From Streptomyces sp. NBRC 110028 (lineage in GTDB: Bacteria; Actinomycetota; Actinomycetes; Streptomycetales; Streptomycetaceae): a stretch of DNA of 64,000 nt. How positions within the stretch are numbered: the first letter of the stretch is position 1; the number at the start of each line of letters is the position of its first letter. The notes beneath the pieces were generated by a model, which was given only the letters and a program-made list of their open reading frames with translations, did no database searches and was not told where the DNA came from. The translations under genes were made by a program, and so were the position numbers. The DNA lies in NCBI RefSeq assembly GCF_001417735.1, contig NZ_BBUZ01000036.1, positions 124,001 to 188,000 on the forward strand, given 5' to 3'. This document shows positions 51,604 to 60,531 of this stretch, piece by piece.

Positions 51604-52917
51604 GTGCTCACCGCGTTCGCCCGGGCGTTCAAGACGCCCGACCTGCGCAAGAAGCTGCTGTTCACGCTGGGCATCATCGTGCTGTTCCGGCTCGGGCAAC
51701 ATGTCCCGATCCCGGGCATCGACTACAAGAACGTCCAGACGTGCATGGACTTGGCCAAGGGCCAGCAGGGGCTGTTCGGCCTGGTCAACATGTTCAGTGG
51801 TGGCGCACTGCTCCAGATCACCATCTTCGCGCTCGGGATCATGCCGTACATCACGGCGAGCATCATCCTGCAGCTGCTGACCGTGGTGATTCCGCGTCTG
51901 GAGGCCCTCAAGAAAGAGGGCCAGACCGGGCAGGCGAAGATCACGCAGTACACCCGTTACCTGACCGTCGCGCTCGCGATCCTCCAGGGCACCGGCCTGG
52001 TCGCCACCGCGCGCAGCGGTTCGCTGTTCCAGAGCTGCCCGGTCGGCGGTCAGATCGTCCGGGACGATTCGATCTTCACCACCGCCGTGATGGTCATCAC
52101 GATGACCGCCGGCACCGCGCTGATCATGTGGCTCGGTGAGCTGGTCACCGACCGCGGCATCGGCAACGGCATGTCGATCCTGATGTTCGTCTCGATCGCC
52201 GCCGGTTTCCCCAGCGCCATGTGGAGCATCAAGCAGCAGGGCAAGATCATGGACGGCTGGCTGGAGTTCGGCCTGGTGATCGTCTGTGGTCTGGCCATGG
52301 TGGGCCTGGTGGTCTTCGTCGAGCAGGCGCAGCGCCGCATCCCGGTGCAGTACGCCAAGCGGATGATCGGCCGTCGCAGCTACGGCGGCACGTCGACCTA
52401 CATCCCGATGAAGGTGAACCAGGCGGGTGTGATCCCCGTGATCTTCGCCTCGTCCCTGCTCTACATTCCGGCGCTGATCGTTCAGTTCAGCCAGTCCAAG
52501 GCGGGCTGGGCGCAGTGGATCTCGCAGAACCTGGTCAAGGGCGACCACCCGATCTACATCACCGCGTACTTCTTGCTGATCGTCTTCTTCGCGTTCTTCT
52601 ACGTCGCCATCAGCTTCAACCCCGAAGAAGTTGCCGACAACATGAAGAAGTATGGTGGGTTCATCCCGGGTATTCGGGCTGGTCGTCCCACTGCTGAGTA
52701 TCTGAGCTACGTGCTGAACCGCATCACGTGGCCCGGTGCGCTCTATCTGGGTCTGATCGCCCTGGTGCCCACGGTGGCGCTGGTGACGCTCAATGCCAAT
52801 CAGAACTTCCCGTTCGGCGGCACGAGCATCCTGATCATCGTGGGTGTCGGCCTGGAGACCGTGAAGCAGATCGAGAGCCAGCTTCAGCAGCGACACTACG
52901 AAGGGTTCCTCCGCTGA
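51604..52917 (+). CDS. secY: Preprotein translocase subunit SecY
   Basis: SecY (437 residues) is the protein-conducting channel of the inner membrane. Ten hydrophobic helices are visible, with GRLGQHVPIPGID-like start (FRLGQHVPIPGID), GIMPYITASIILQLL, the plug region, GTSTYIPMKVNQAGVIPVIFASS and GIRAGRPTAEYL. The GTG start at 51604 is preceded by GCAGGAGGCACC. The stop overlaps adk. Confidence 0.97.
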   Translation: MLTAFARAFKTPDLRKKLLFTLGIIVLFRLGQHVPIPGIDYKNVQTCMDLAKGQQGLFGLVNMFSGGALLQITIFALGIMPYITASIILQLLTVVIPRLEALKKEGQTGQAKITQYTRYLTVALAILQGTGLVATARSGSLFQSCPVGGQIVRDDSIFTTAVMVITMTAGTALIMWLGELVTDRGIGNGMSILMFVSIAAGFPSAMWSIKQQGKIMDGWLEFGLVIVCGLAMVGLVVFVEQAQRRIPVQYAKRMIGRRSYGGTSTYIPMKVNQAGVIPVIFASSLLYIPALIVQFSQSKAGWAQWISQNLVKGDHPIYITAYFLLIVFFAFFYVAISFNPEEVADNMKKYGGFIPGIRAGRPTAEYLSYVLNRITWPGALYLGLIALVPTVALVTLNANQNFPFGGTSILIIVGVGLETVKQIESQLQQRHYEGFLR

Positions 52918-53573
52918 TGCGAATCGTCCTCGTCGGGCCTCCTGGAGCGGGCAAGGGTACGCAGGCCGCGTACCTGGCCAAAAACCTGTCGATCCCGCAC
53001 ATCTCCACGGGCGACCTGTTCCGCGCGAACATCAGCCAGGGCACGCCGCTCGGCAAGCAGGCGCAGGAGTACATGCGGGCCGGCCAGCTGGTCCCGGACG
53101 AAATCACCGTCGGCATGGCCGAGGACCGGATGGGCCAGCCGGACGCGTCGGGCGGCTTCCTGCTCGACGGCTTCCCGCGCAACCTGGCCCAGGCCGAGGC
53201 GCTGGACGCCTTCCTGCGGGCCAACGAGCTGACGCTGGACGCGGTGCTGGACCTGGAGGTCCCGGAGGACGAGGTGGTCAAGCGCATCGCCGGCCGCCGT
53301 ACCTGCCGCAACGACAGCGCGCACACCTTCCACGTGGAGTACAAGAAGCCCGAGGCCGAGGGCGTGTGCGACGTGTGCGGCGGTGAGCTGTACCAGCGTG
53401 AGGACGACAGCGAGGAAACCGTCCGCAAGCGCCTTGAGGTCTACCACCGCGAGACCGAGCCGATCATCGACTACTACCGGGCCAAGGGCCAGGTCGTGAC
53501 GATCCCGGCGCTCGGCGCGGTGTCCGAGGTCACGCAGCGCGCGATGGGCGCCCTGGCGGCCAAGGCGGCCTGA
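52917..53573 (+). CDS. adk: Adenylate kinase
   Basis: Adk (218 residues) converts AMP and ATP into two ADP. It has the P-loop GPPGAGKGT (7-15), GFLLDGFPRNLAQAEALD and a long LID domain with Cys residues (TCRND, VCDVCGGEL). The LID Cys pattern is only partly the classic four-Cys zinc site. The start overlaps the secY stop (TGATG). Confidence 0.97.
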   Translation: MRIVLVGPPGAGKGTQAAYLAKNLSIPHISTGDLFRANISQGTPLGKQAQEYMRAGQLVPDEITVGMAEDRMGQPDASGGFLLDGFPRNLAQAEALDAFLRANELTLDAVLDLEVPEDEVVKRIAGRRTCRNDSAHTFHVEYKKPEAEGVCDVCGGELYQREDDSEETVRKRLEVYHRETEPIIDYYRAKGQVVTIPALGAVSEVTQRAMGALAAKAA

Positions 53574-53655
53574 CGCACCCCTTTGCGGCTAAACCGCCGC
53601 CGCTCTCGCGGACCTGGTTGCTCGCCGTAGGGGTTGCTCAATTGATGGTTACTGT

Positions 53656-53694
53656 CAGTACGGCCGCGAGCCCTGAGGTCTCGCGGCCGTACTG
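53656..53694 (+). terminator. Hairpin between adk and map
   Basis: A perfect 15-bp stem (53656-53670 with 53680-53694) encloses a nine-base loop. It separates secY-adk from map. Confidence 0.8.
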
Positions 53695-53731
53695 TTGAGC
53701 GGAAACGATGGACCGCGGAAGGTTGAGGGCG

Positions 53732-54568
53732 ATGGTGGAGATCAAGACGGCCGAGCAGATCGCGAAGATGCGCGAGGCGGGGCTGGTCGTCGCCGCCATC
53801 CACGAGGCGACGCGTGCGGCCGCCGTGCCCGGCGCCTCCACCAAGGACCTGGACGACGTCGCCCGCAAGGTGATCGCCGACCACGGCGCCAAGTCGAACT
53901 TCCTGGGCTACGGCGGCTTCCCCGCGACCATCTGCACCTCCGTGAACGACGTCGTCGTGCACGGCATCCCGGACCGCGAGACCGTCCTGAGGTCCGGCGA
54001 CATCATCTCCATCGACGCGGGCGCGATCATCGACGGCTGGCACGGGGACGCCGCCCTCACCGTCTTCGTCGGCGAGGGCCACGCCCCGGAGCTGCACGAG
54101 CTGAGCCGGGTCACCGAGGAGTCGATGTGGGCCGGGATCGCCGCGGTCCGCAAGGGCAACCGGCTGATCGACATCTCCAAGGCGATCGAGGGCTACATCC
54201 GGCGCCAGCCGCGTCCGGCCTCCGGCAAGTACGGGATCATCGAGGACTACGGCGGCCACGGCATCGGCAGCCAGATGCACATGGACCCGCACCTGCTGAA
54301 CTACGTCTCCCGCAAGCGCGGCAAGGGCCCGAAGCTGGTGCCCGGCTTCTGCATCGCGATCGAGCCGATGGTGAGCCTCGGCACCGCGAAGACGCACGTC
54401 CTGGCCGACGACTGGACCGTCAAGACGGACGACGGCACCTGGTCCAGCCACTGGGAGCACTCGGTCGCGCTGACCGAGGAGGGCCCGCTGGTGCTGACCG
54501 CGGTGGACGGCGGCAAGGCGAAGCTGGCCGAGCTGGGCGTGGAGACCGCGCCGGACCCGCTGGCCTGA
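53732..54568 (+). CDS. map: Methionine aminopeptidase, type I
   Basis: Map (278 residues) removes the initiator methionine. The metal ligands are visible: SIDAGAIIDGWHGDAA (two Asp), GGHGIGSQMH (His), IEPMV (Glu) and WEHSVALTE (Glu). ATG 53732 (MVEIKTAEQIAKMREAG) fits the family and has GAGGGCG upstream; ATG 53708 would add eight residues. Confidence 0.96.
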   Translation: MVEIKTAEQIAKMREAGLVVAAIHEATRAAAVPGASTKDLDDVARKVIADHGAKSNFLGYGGFPATICTSVNDVVVHGIPDRETVLRSGDIISIDAGAIIDGWHGDAALTVFVGEGHAPELHELSRVTEESMWAGIAAVRKGNRLIDISKAIEGYIRRQPRPASGKYGIIEDYGGHGIGSQMHMDPHLLNYVSRKRGKGPKLVPGFCIAIEPMVSLGTAKTHVLADDWTVKTDDGTWSSHWEHSVALTEEGPLVLTAVDGGKAKLAELGVETAPDPLA

Positions 54569-54602
54569 GGACCGGACCCGCGGGCCCGGACCGGCCCGGT
54601 CC
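54569..54602 (+). terminator. Possible hairpin after map
   Basis: GGACCGG (54569-54575) pairs with CCGGTCC (54596-54602), and the interior contains the palindrome CCCGCGGG. It lies directly after the map stop codon. Confidence 0.5.
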
Positions 54603-54764
54603 CGTCGCCTTGCGTGATCCTCTTTGGCATAAACACCGTGGAATCCGGGCATGCTGCCCCCGATTCGTGTTTCGGGATGCCCTGACGTAGACTGACACGT
54701 CGGCTCACGCATGCCCTCCCGCATGTGGCGAGCCGATCAAGGTAGCCGATCCCGAAAGCAGGAC

Positions 54765-54986
54765 ATGGCCAAGAAGCAAGGCGCCATCGAAATCGAGGGC
54801 ACCGTGATCGAATCTCTGCCGAACGCGATGTTCAAGGTGGAGCTTCAGAACGGTCACAAGGTCCTCGCGCACATCAGCGGCAAGATGCGTATGCACTACA
54901 TCCGCATCCTGCCGGATGACCGGGTTGTCGTGGAGCTGTCTCCGTACGACCTCACGCGCGGACGGATCGTCTACCGCTACAAGTAG
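54765..54986 (+). CDS. infA: Translation initiation factor IF-1
   Basis: IF-1 (73 residues) is an OB-fold factor in the A site. It reads MAKKQGAIEIEGTVIESLPNAMFKVELQNGHKVLAHISGKMR, the complete family. The 196-base upstream gap has a stem TCGGCTC (54700-54706) with GAGCCGA (54730-54736) just before the start. Confidence 0.98.
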   Translation: MAKKQGAIEIEGTVIESLPNAMFKVELQNGHKVLAHISGKMRMHYIRILPDDRVVVELSPYDLTRGRIVYRYK

Positions 54987-55013
54987 ATCTCACGACCCGG
55001 AGAACCTCACACC

Positions 55014-55127
55014 ATGAAGGTCAAGCCGAGCGTCAAGAAGATCTGCGACAAGTGCAAGGTGATCCGCCGCCACGGCCGGGTCATGGTCATCTGCGACAAC
55101 CTGCGCCACAAGCAGCGCCAGGGCTGA
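55014..55127 (+). CDS. rpmJ: 50S ribosomal protein L36, zinc-binding form
   Basis: This 37-residue protein reads MKVKPSVKKICDKCKVIRRH, then GRVMVICDNLRHKQRQG. The ligands C11, C14, C27 and H32 make the zinc ribbon. It lies 27 bases after infA, as in other bacteria. It is too short for the usual open-reading-frame cutoff. Confidence 0.97.
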   Translation: MKVKPSVKKICDKCKVIRRHGRVMVICDNLRHKQRQG

Positions 55128-55245
55128 CGCACGCCGGCCGATAGACCTGCACTTCTCGCGGCAATCTTCGCGCGACGCACAACCATACGTATATACGCAG
55201 TCACCCGTTCCCGTCACCGTTGTCATGACATCGGGGACGACACCC

Positions 55246-55277
55246 CCGGTCGGAGGCCGGGGACCCGGCCCGACCGG
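55246..55277 (+). promoter_or_regulatory. Hairpin in the rpmJ-rpsM gap
   Basis: CCGGTCG (55246-55252) pairs with CGACCGG (55271-55277), and GGCCGG (55255-55260) with CCGGCC (55265-55270) around GGAC, leaving a two-base GA bulge. It lies 50 bases before rpsM and may be the leader of the S13-S11-S4-alpha operon. Confidence 0.6.
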
Positions 55278-55327
55278 CCGGGAGTGGTGCTGTGGAAGAC
55301 CTCCGACAACCACCTGGAGCCAGATTC

Positions 55328-55708
55328 ATGGCACGCCTTGCAGGCGTTGATCTCCCGCGCGAAAAGCGCGTCGAGGTCGCCCTCACCTACGTCTTCGGCA
55401 TCGGTCGCACCCTTGCCCAGCAGACGCTCGCCAACACCGGTGTGAACCCGGACACCCGCGTTCGCGACCTGGCCGAAGAGGACCTGGTCAAGATCCGCGA
55501 GTACGTGGACAACAACATCAAGACCGAGGGTGACCTCCGTCGTGAGATTCAGGCCGACATCCGCCGCAAGGTGGAGATCGGCTGCTACCAGGGCCTGCGT
55601 CACCGCCGCGGCCTGCCGGTCCACGGCCAGCGCACCAGCACCAACGCCCGCACCCGCAAGGGCCCGCGTCGCGCGATCGCCGGTAAGAAGAAGCCGGGCA
55701 AGAAGTAG
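55328..55708 (+). CDS. rpsM: 30S ribosomal protein S13
   Basis: S13 (126 residues) contacts P-site tRNA and forms intersubunit bridges. It starts MARLAGVDLPREKRVEVALTYVFGIGRT and ends with GLRHRRGLPVHGQRTSTNARTRKGPRR. The start at 55328 follows the family N-terminus; CTGGAG lies upstream. Confidence 0.98.
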   Translation: MARLAGVDLPREKRVEVALTYVFGIGRTLAQQTLANTGVNPDTRVRDLAEEDLVKIREYVDNNIKTEGDLRREIQADIRRKVEIGCYQGLRHRRGLPVHGQRTSTNARTRKGPRRAIAGKKKPGKK

Positions 55709-55774
55709 TCCTCACCGGACGCTGCCAAGCGGTCCGAGCTGTAGGACCGACCACCTCCACGGGAGAATTCAGGA

Positions 55775-56179
55775 ATGCCTCCGAAGAGCAGGACGGCCGG
55801 CGCCAAGAAGGTGCGCCGCAAGGAAAAGAAGAACGTCGCCCACGGGCACGCTCACATCAAGAGCACGTTCAACAACACCATCGTCTCGATCACGGACCCG
55901 ACCGGGAACGTGATTTCTTGGGCCTCGGCCGGCCACGTCGGCTTCAAGGGCTCGCGCAAGTCCACTCCGTTCGCCGCGCAGATGGCCGCCGAGTCGGCCG
56001 CCCGCCGCGCGCAGGAGCACGGCATGCGCAAGGTCGACGTGTTCGTCAAGGGTCCGGGCTCCGGCCGTGAGACCGCGATCCGCTCGCTCCAGGCCACCGG
56101 CCTGGAGGTGGGTTCGATCCAGGACGTCACTCCGACTCCGCACAACGGATGCCGCCCGCCCAAGCGCCGGCGCGTCTGA
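55775..56179 (+). CDS. rpsK: 30S ribosomal protein S11
   Basis: S11 (134 residues) forms the 30S platform. It has a Lys/Arg-rich N-terminus, HIKSTFNNTIVSITDPTGNVISWASAG and the C-terminal VTPTPHNGCRPPKRRRV. Confidence 0.98.
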   Translation: MPPKSRTAGAKKVRRKEKKNVAHGHAHIKSTFNNTIVSITDPTGNVISWASAGHVGFKGSRKSTPFAAQMAAESAARRAQEHGMRKVDVFVKGPGSGRETAIRSLQATGLEVGSIQDVTPTPHNGCRPPKRRRV

Positions 56180-56206
56180 CCGGCTGAAGTAGGAGACAAC
56201 TAGAAA

Positions 56207-56833
56207 ATGGCGCGTTACACCGGGGCCGACTGCAAGCGTTGCCGTCGGGAGAAGCAGAAGCTCTTCCTCAAGGGGAGCAAGTGCGAGAGCGCGAAGTGCC
56301 CGATCGAGATCCGTCCTTACCCCCCGGGTGAGCACGGTCGCGGGCGCACCAAGGACAGCGAGTACCTGCTGCAGCTCCGTGAGAAGCAGAAGGCGACCCG
56401 CATCTACGGTGTCCTTGAGAAGCAGTTCCGTGGCTACTACGCGGAGGCGAACAAGAAGTCCGGCAAGACCGGTGAGAACCTTCTTCGCATCCTGGAGACG
56501 CGGCTGGACAACGTGGTCTACCGGGCGGGCTTCGCCAAGTCCCGCGACCACGCCCGCCAGCTGGTGCGTCACGGCCACTTCACCGTGAACGGCGTCAAGA
56601 CCGACATCCCGTCGGCCCGCGTCGCCGTGAACGACATCATCGAGGTGCGTGCGAAGTCCCGGACCATGACCCCCTTCCAGGTGGCCGTGGCCGAGGCGGG
56701 CGAGCGCACGGTGCCGGCGTGGCTGGAGGCCATTCCGTCGCAGCTGCGCATCCTCGTGCACTCGATGCCCGAGCGCCAGGTGATCGACACCCAGGTGCAG
56801 GAGCAGCTGATCGTCGAGCTCTACTCGAAGTAG
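56207..56833 (+). CDS. rpsD: 30S ribosomal protein S4, zinc-binding type
   Basis: S4 (208 residues) nucleates 30S assembly. The N-terminus keeps four Cys (CKRC, then CESAKC) of the zinc form. The S4 RNA-binding domain is at NVVYRAGFAKSRDHARQLVRHGHFTVNG. It is followed by a 13-bp hairpin before rpoA. Confidence 0.97.
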   Translation: MARYTGADCKRCRREKQKLFLKGSKCESAKCPIEIRPYPPGEHGRGRTKDSEYLLQLREKQKATRIYGVLEKQFRGYYAEANKKSGKTGENLLRILETRLDNVVYRAGFAKSRDHARQLVRHGHFTVNGVKTDIPSARVAVNDIIEVRAKSRTMTPFQVAVAEAGERTVPAWLEAIPSQLRILVHSMPERQVIDTQVQEQLIVELYSK

Positions 56834-56846
56834 TAGAGCGGGACGA

Positions 56847-56885
56847 TACGGGCGGTACGGCGCCGTTTGGCACGTACCGCCCGTA
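56847..56885 (+). terminator. Hairpin between rpsD and rpoA
   Basis: TACGGGCGGTACG (56847-56859) pairs perfectly with CGTACCGCCCGTA (56873-56885) around a 13-base loop. It may attenuate transcription into rpoA. Confidence 0.7.
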
Positions 56886-56938
56886 CCATTGAAGGGTTCG
56901 GCGTCAAATAGCGGGCGCCGGAGACTGGAGGAAACCCC

Positions 56939-57961
56939 ATGCTGATCGCTCAGCGTCCCTCGTTGACCGAAGAGGTCGTCGACGAGTTCCGCTCCCGGTT
57001 CGTGATCGAGCCGCTGGAGCCGGGCTTCGGCTACACCCTCGGAAACTCCCTGCGTCGTACGCTCCTCTCCTCGATCCCCGGTGCGGCGGTCACGTCCATC
57101 CGGATCGACGGGGTCCTGCACGAGTTCACCACCGTGCCGGGCGTCAAGGAGGACGTCACCGACCTGATCCTCAACATCAAGCAGCTGGTCGTCTCCTCGG
57201 AGCACGACGAGCCGGTCGTGATGTACCTGCGCAAGCAGGGCCCGGGTCTGGTCACCGCCGCCGACATCGCCCCGCCGGCCGGTGTCGAGGTGCACAACCC
57301 GGACCTGGTCCTGGCCACGCTGAACGGCAAGGGCAAGCTGGAGATGGAGCTGACTGTCGAGCGCGGTCGCGGCTATGTCTCCGCCGTCCAGAACAAGCAG
57401 GTCGGCCAGGAGATCGGCCGGATCCCGGTCGACTCGATCTACTCGCCGGTGCTCAAGGTCACCTACAAGGTCGAGGCGACCCGTGTCGAGCAGCGCACCG
57501 ACTTCGACAAGCTGATCGTCGACGTCGAGACCAAGCAGGCCATGCGCCCGCGCGACGCCATGGCGTCGGCCGGTAAGACCCTGGTCGAGCTGTTCGGCCT
57601 GGCCCGCGAGCTGAACGTGGACGCCGAGGGCATCGACATGGGCCCGTCCCCGACGGACGCCGCCCTGGCCGCCGATCTGGCGCTGCCGATCGAGGAGCTG
57701 GAGCTCACGGTCCGGTCGTACAACTGCCTCAAGCGCGAGGGCATCCACTCCGTGGGTGAGCTGGTCGCGCGGTCCGAGGCGGACCTGCTCGACATCCGCA
57801 ACTTCGGCGCCAAGTCGATCGACGAGGTCAAGGCGAAGCTGGCCGGTATGGGCCTCGCGCTCAAGGACAGCCCGCCCGGATTCGACCCGACCGCCGCCGC
57901 CGACGCCTTCGGCGCTGACGACGACGCGGACGCCGGGTTCGTCGAGACCGAGCAGTACTGA
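56939..57961 (+). CDS. rpoA: DNA-directed RNA polymerase subunit alpha
   Basis: Alpha (340 residues) initiates core assembly and contacts promoters and activators. The N-terminal domain has PLEPGFGYTLGNSLRRTLLSSIPGAAV and VEAARVEQRTDFDKL-type residues; the C-terminal domain has LTVRSYNCLKREGIHSVGELVARSEADLLDIRNFG. TGGAGGAAACCCC precedes ATG 56939. Confidence 0.98.
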   Translation: MLIAQRPSLTEEVVDEFRSRFVIEPLEPGFGYTLGNSLRRTLLSSIPGAAVTSIRIDGVLHEFTTVPGVKEDVTDLILNIKQLVVSSEHDEPVVMYLRKQGPGLVTAADIAPPAGVEVHNPDLVLATLNGKGKLEMELTVERGRGYVSAVQNKQVGQEIGRIPVDSIYSPVLKVTYKVEATRVEQRTDFDKLIVDVETKQAMRPRDAMASAGKTLVELFGLARELNVDAEGIDMGPSPTDAALAADLALPIEELELTVRSYNCLKREGIHSVGELVARSEADLLDIRNFGAKSIDEVKAKLAGMGLALKDSPPGFDPTAAADAFGADDDADAGFVETEQY

Positions 57962-58040
57962 TACCTCCGGCGGGCGCACGCTCGTCGGTAACTGACACCG
58001 GTACCTGATACGGCCGGTGCAGACATCTAGGAGATAGACA

Positions 58041-58577
58041 ATGCCGAAGCCCACCAAGGGCGCCCGTCTGGGCGGCAGCGCTGCGCACGAGCGGCTTCTG
58101 CTGGCGAACCTCGCCACCGCGCTGTTCGAGCACGGCCGGATCACCACCACCGAGGCGAAGGCCCGCCGCCTGCGCCCGGTCGCGGAGAAGCTGGTCACCA
58201 AGGCGAAGAAGGGCGACCTTCACAACCGCCGTCTGGTGCTCCAGTCCATCCGTGACAAGAGCGTCGTGCACACCCTCTTCACCGAGATCGCGCCGCGCTA
58301 CGAGAACCGGCCGGGTGGCTACACCCGCATCACCAAGATCGGCAACCGTCGTGGCGACAACGCCCCGATGGCGGTCATCGAGCTGGTCGAGGCCCTGACC
58401 GTGCAGCAGGAGGCGGTCGGCGAGGCCGAGGCCGCCACCAAGCGCACCGCGAAGGACGCCGCCGGCGACCAGGCCGTCGCGGACCTCAAGAAGGACGAGG
58501 CCGCCCGGGCCGAGGCCGCCGAGGCTCCGGCGGAGCCCGCCGCGGACGCGGCTGATGAGGCCGCGAAGGACGCCTGA
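58041..58577 (+). CDS. rplQ: 50S ribosomal protein L17
   Basis: L17 (178 residues) starts MPKPTKGARLGGSAAHERLLLANLATALFEHGRITTTEAKARRL. The conserved core ends near residue 120, and the rest is an Ala/Glu/Lys-rich extension common in actinobacteria. A 6-bp stem CACCGG/CCGGTG lies in the 79-base gap before it. Confidence 0.98.
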   Translation: MPKPTKGARLGGSAAHERLLLANLATALFEHGRITTTEAKARRLRPVAEKLVTKAKKGDLHNRRLVLQSIRDKSVVHTLFTEIAPRYENRPGGYTRITKIGNRRGDNAPMAVIELVEALTVQQEAVGEAEAATKRTAKDAAGDQAVADLKKDEAARAEAAEAPAEPAADAADEAAKDA

Positions 58578-58598
58578 CGTCCGAGGCTTGTCGTACGG

Positions 58599-58633
58599 AC
58601 GGGTCCGCTCCCAGATTCTGGGTGCGGGCCCGT
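58599..58633 (+). terminator. Terminator after rplQ
   Basis: ACGGGTCCGC (58599-58608) pairs with GCGGGCCCGT (58624-58633, one G-U), with an inner CCCAG/CTGGG stem. It ends the alpha operon before truA. Confidence 0.8.
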
Positions 58634-58666
58634 TCCGCGTTGCGAGGTGTGGAGAGGAACGGTTGG

Positions 58667-59518
58667 GTGAGTGACGAGGCGGCGCCCGGTTTCGTACGGA
58701 TCCGGCTTGATCTGAGTTACGACGGCAAGGACTTCTCGGGCTGGGCCAAGCAGCGCGAGCGGCGCACCGTCCAGGGCGAGCTGGAGAGCGCCCTGCGCAC
58801 GGTGACCCGATCGTCGGACACCTACGAGCTGACGGTGGCGGGCCGCACCGACGCCGGGGTGCACGCCCGGGGGCAGGTCGCGCACGTCGATCTGCCGGAG
58901 CCGGTGTGGGCCGAGCACCGGGACAAGCTGCTGCGCCGGCTGGCGGGGCGGCTGCCGCACGACGTACGGGTCCGGCGGGTCGCCGAGGCGCCGCCCGGTT
59001 TCAACGCGCGCTTCTCGGCCATCTGGCGGCGGTACGCCTACCGGGTGGTGGACCATCCGGGCGGGGTCGATCCGCTGCTGCGCGGCCATGTGCTGTGGCA
59101 CGACTGGCCGCTGGACACGGACGCCATGAACGCGGCCTCGGCGCCGCTGCTCGGCGAGCACGACTTCGCCGCCTACTGCAAGCGGCGGGACGGCGCCACC
59201 ACCATCCGCACCCTCCAGCGGCTGAGCTGGGAGCGCGGCGCGGACGGTGTGATCACGGCGACGGTGCGGGCCGACGCCTTCTGCCACAACATGGTCCGCT
59301 CGCTGGTCGGCGCGCTGCTGTTCGTCGGCGACGGCCACCGCCCGGTGGACTGGCCGGGGAAGGTGCTGACGGCGGGGGTGCGGGATTCGGCGGTCCATGT
59401 CGTACGCCCCCACGGGCTGACCCTCGAAGAGGTCGGCTACCCGGCCGACGAGCTGCTCGCGGCCCGGAACAAGGAGGCACGCAACAAGCGTTCGCTGCCG
59501 ACCTCGGGGTGCTGCTGA
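58667..59518 (+). CDS. truA: tRNA pseudouridine synthase A
   Basis: TruA (283 residues) makes pseudouridine 38-40 in tRNAs. The catalytic Asp lies in VAGRTDAGVHARGQVAHVD; other blocks are FNARFSAIWRRYAYR, FAAYCKRRDGATTIRTL and FCHNMVRSLVGAL. GTG 58667 has a GGAGAGGAA upstream and matches the usual length. It ends 134 bases before the stressosome operon. Confidence 0.96.
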   Translation: MSDEAAPGFVRIRLDLSYDGKDFSGWAKQRERRTVQGELESALRTVTRSSDTYELTVAGRTDAGVHARGQVAHVDLPEPVWAEHRDKLLRRLAGRLPHDVRVRRVAEAPPGFNARFSAIWRRYAYRVVDHPGGVDPLLRGHVLWHDWPLDTDAMNAASAPLLGEHDFAAYCKRRDGATTIRTLQRLSWERGADGVITATVRADAFCHNMVRSLVGALLFVGDGHRPVDWPGKVLTAGVRDSAVHVVRPHGLTLEEVGYPADELLAARNKEARNKRSLPTSGCC

Positions 59519-59652
59519 CCTGCGACGGGTGTGTGATCGCGACCAGCGGGTACACGATGTCGCGCAATCTGTGTCTGGAGCCGGGGCACAGGGGATCGAT
59601 AATATTTGTGCCGCACAGACCGGGTGGCCGACCGGGAAGGGATGCAAACCGC

Positions 59653-60531
59653 GTGAGTACCAGTGAGGCCGCCGTACGTGAACAGCTGACGAGGACTCTG
59701 CGGGAGCGCGACGAGGAGATCGCCGACCGCTGGGTCGCCCTGCAGCTGGAGCAGGCACTGCTCGGTACCGACATCAGCGAGGCCGAACTCCGCGAGGAGG
59801 CCGACTCGTTGATCGACGCCCTGGTACCGGGCCTGGAGAGCGACGTCCCGGTGGACCGGGTCGTCACCTCCCACCCGGGGCTGCACGAGGCGGTCATCGG
59901 GCTGTCGCTGCGCCGGGCGCGGGCCGGGGCGACCCCGACCGCCACCTCGCTCGCGGTGCTGGCGCTCAAGGAGGCGCTGCTGAAGGCCGTACAGCGGGAG
60001 ACCCGGGACGCCGAGGAGCTGTTCGCCACGGCGGTCTTCATCAACCGGCTGCTCGATGTGGCCGGGGCGCTGTCCTTCGAGACGTACGTGGAGGGCCGCG
60101 AGGAGATCATCCGGCGGCAGAGCCAGCAGCTGATGGAGCTGTCCACGCCGGTGGTGCGGCTGTGGAAGCAGGTCCTGGCGGTGCCGCTGATCGGCACGCT
60201 GGACACCGCGCGGACCCAGGTCGTCATGGAGAACCTGCTCCAGGCGATCCAGGACCATGAGGCGCTGGTCGCGATCATCGACATCACGGGCGTCTCGACG
60301 GTGGACACCGCCGTCGCCCAGCACCTCATGCAGACCGTCAACGCGGTGCGGCTGATGGGCGCGGACTGTGTGATCAGCGGCATCCGGCCGTCCATCGCGC
60401 AGACCATCGCCCAGCTCGGCATCGACCTGTCCACCATCCTCACGCGCGCGACGCTGGCCGACGCGCTGGCCGCCGCGATCAAGCTGATCGACGGCCCCGG
60501 CCCGGGCGGCGACGCTGGGGAGAGCCGGTGA
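59653..60531 (+). CDS. rsbR: Stressosome scaffold protein, RsbR type
   Basis: RsbR (292 residues) forms the stressosome core with RsbS. The N-terminal half (about 1-155) is the helical, globin-like sensor domain. The C-terminal STAS domain has AIIDITGVSTVDTAVAQHLMQT with Thr219 and GIRPSIAQT with Thr251, matching the two threonines of B. subtilis RsbR that RsbT phosphorylates. GTG 59653 has GGAAGGGA upstream. A -10-like GATAAT (59598-59603) lies just before the gene, but no clear -35 is seen. It overlaps rsbS by four bases. Confidence 0.9.
   Translation: MSTSEAAVREQLTRTLRERDEEIADRWVALQLEQALLGTDISEAELREEADSLIDALVPGLESDVPVDRVVTSHPGLHEAVIGLSLRRARAGATPTATSLAVLALKEALLKAVQRETRDAEELFATAVFINRLLDVAGALSFETYVEGREEIIRRQSQQLMELSTPVVRLWKQVLAVPLIGTLDTARTQVVMENLLQAIQDHEALVAIIDITGVSTVDTAVAQHLMQTVNAVRLMGADCVISGIRPSIAQTIAQLGIDLSTILTRATLADALAAAIKLIDGPGPGGDAGESR

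Noticed and set aside
54700..54736. Riboswitch or known leader before infA
   Set aside because: Only one 7-bp stem is visible and it matches no riboswitch that I can recognise.
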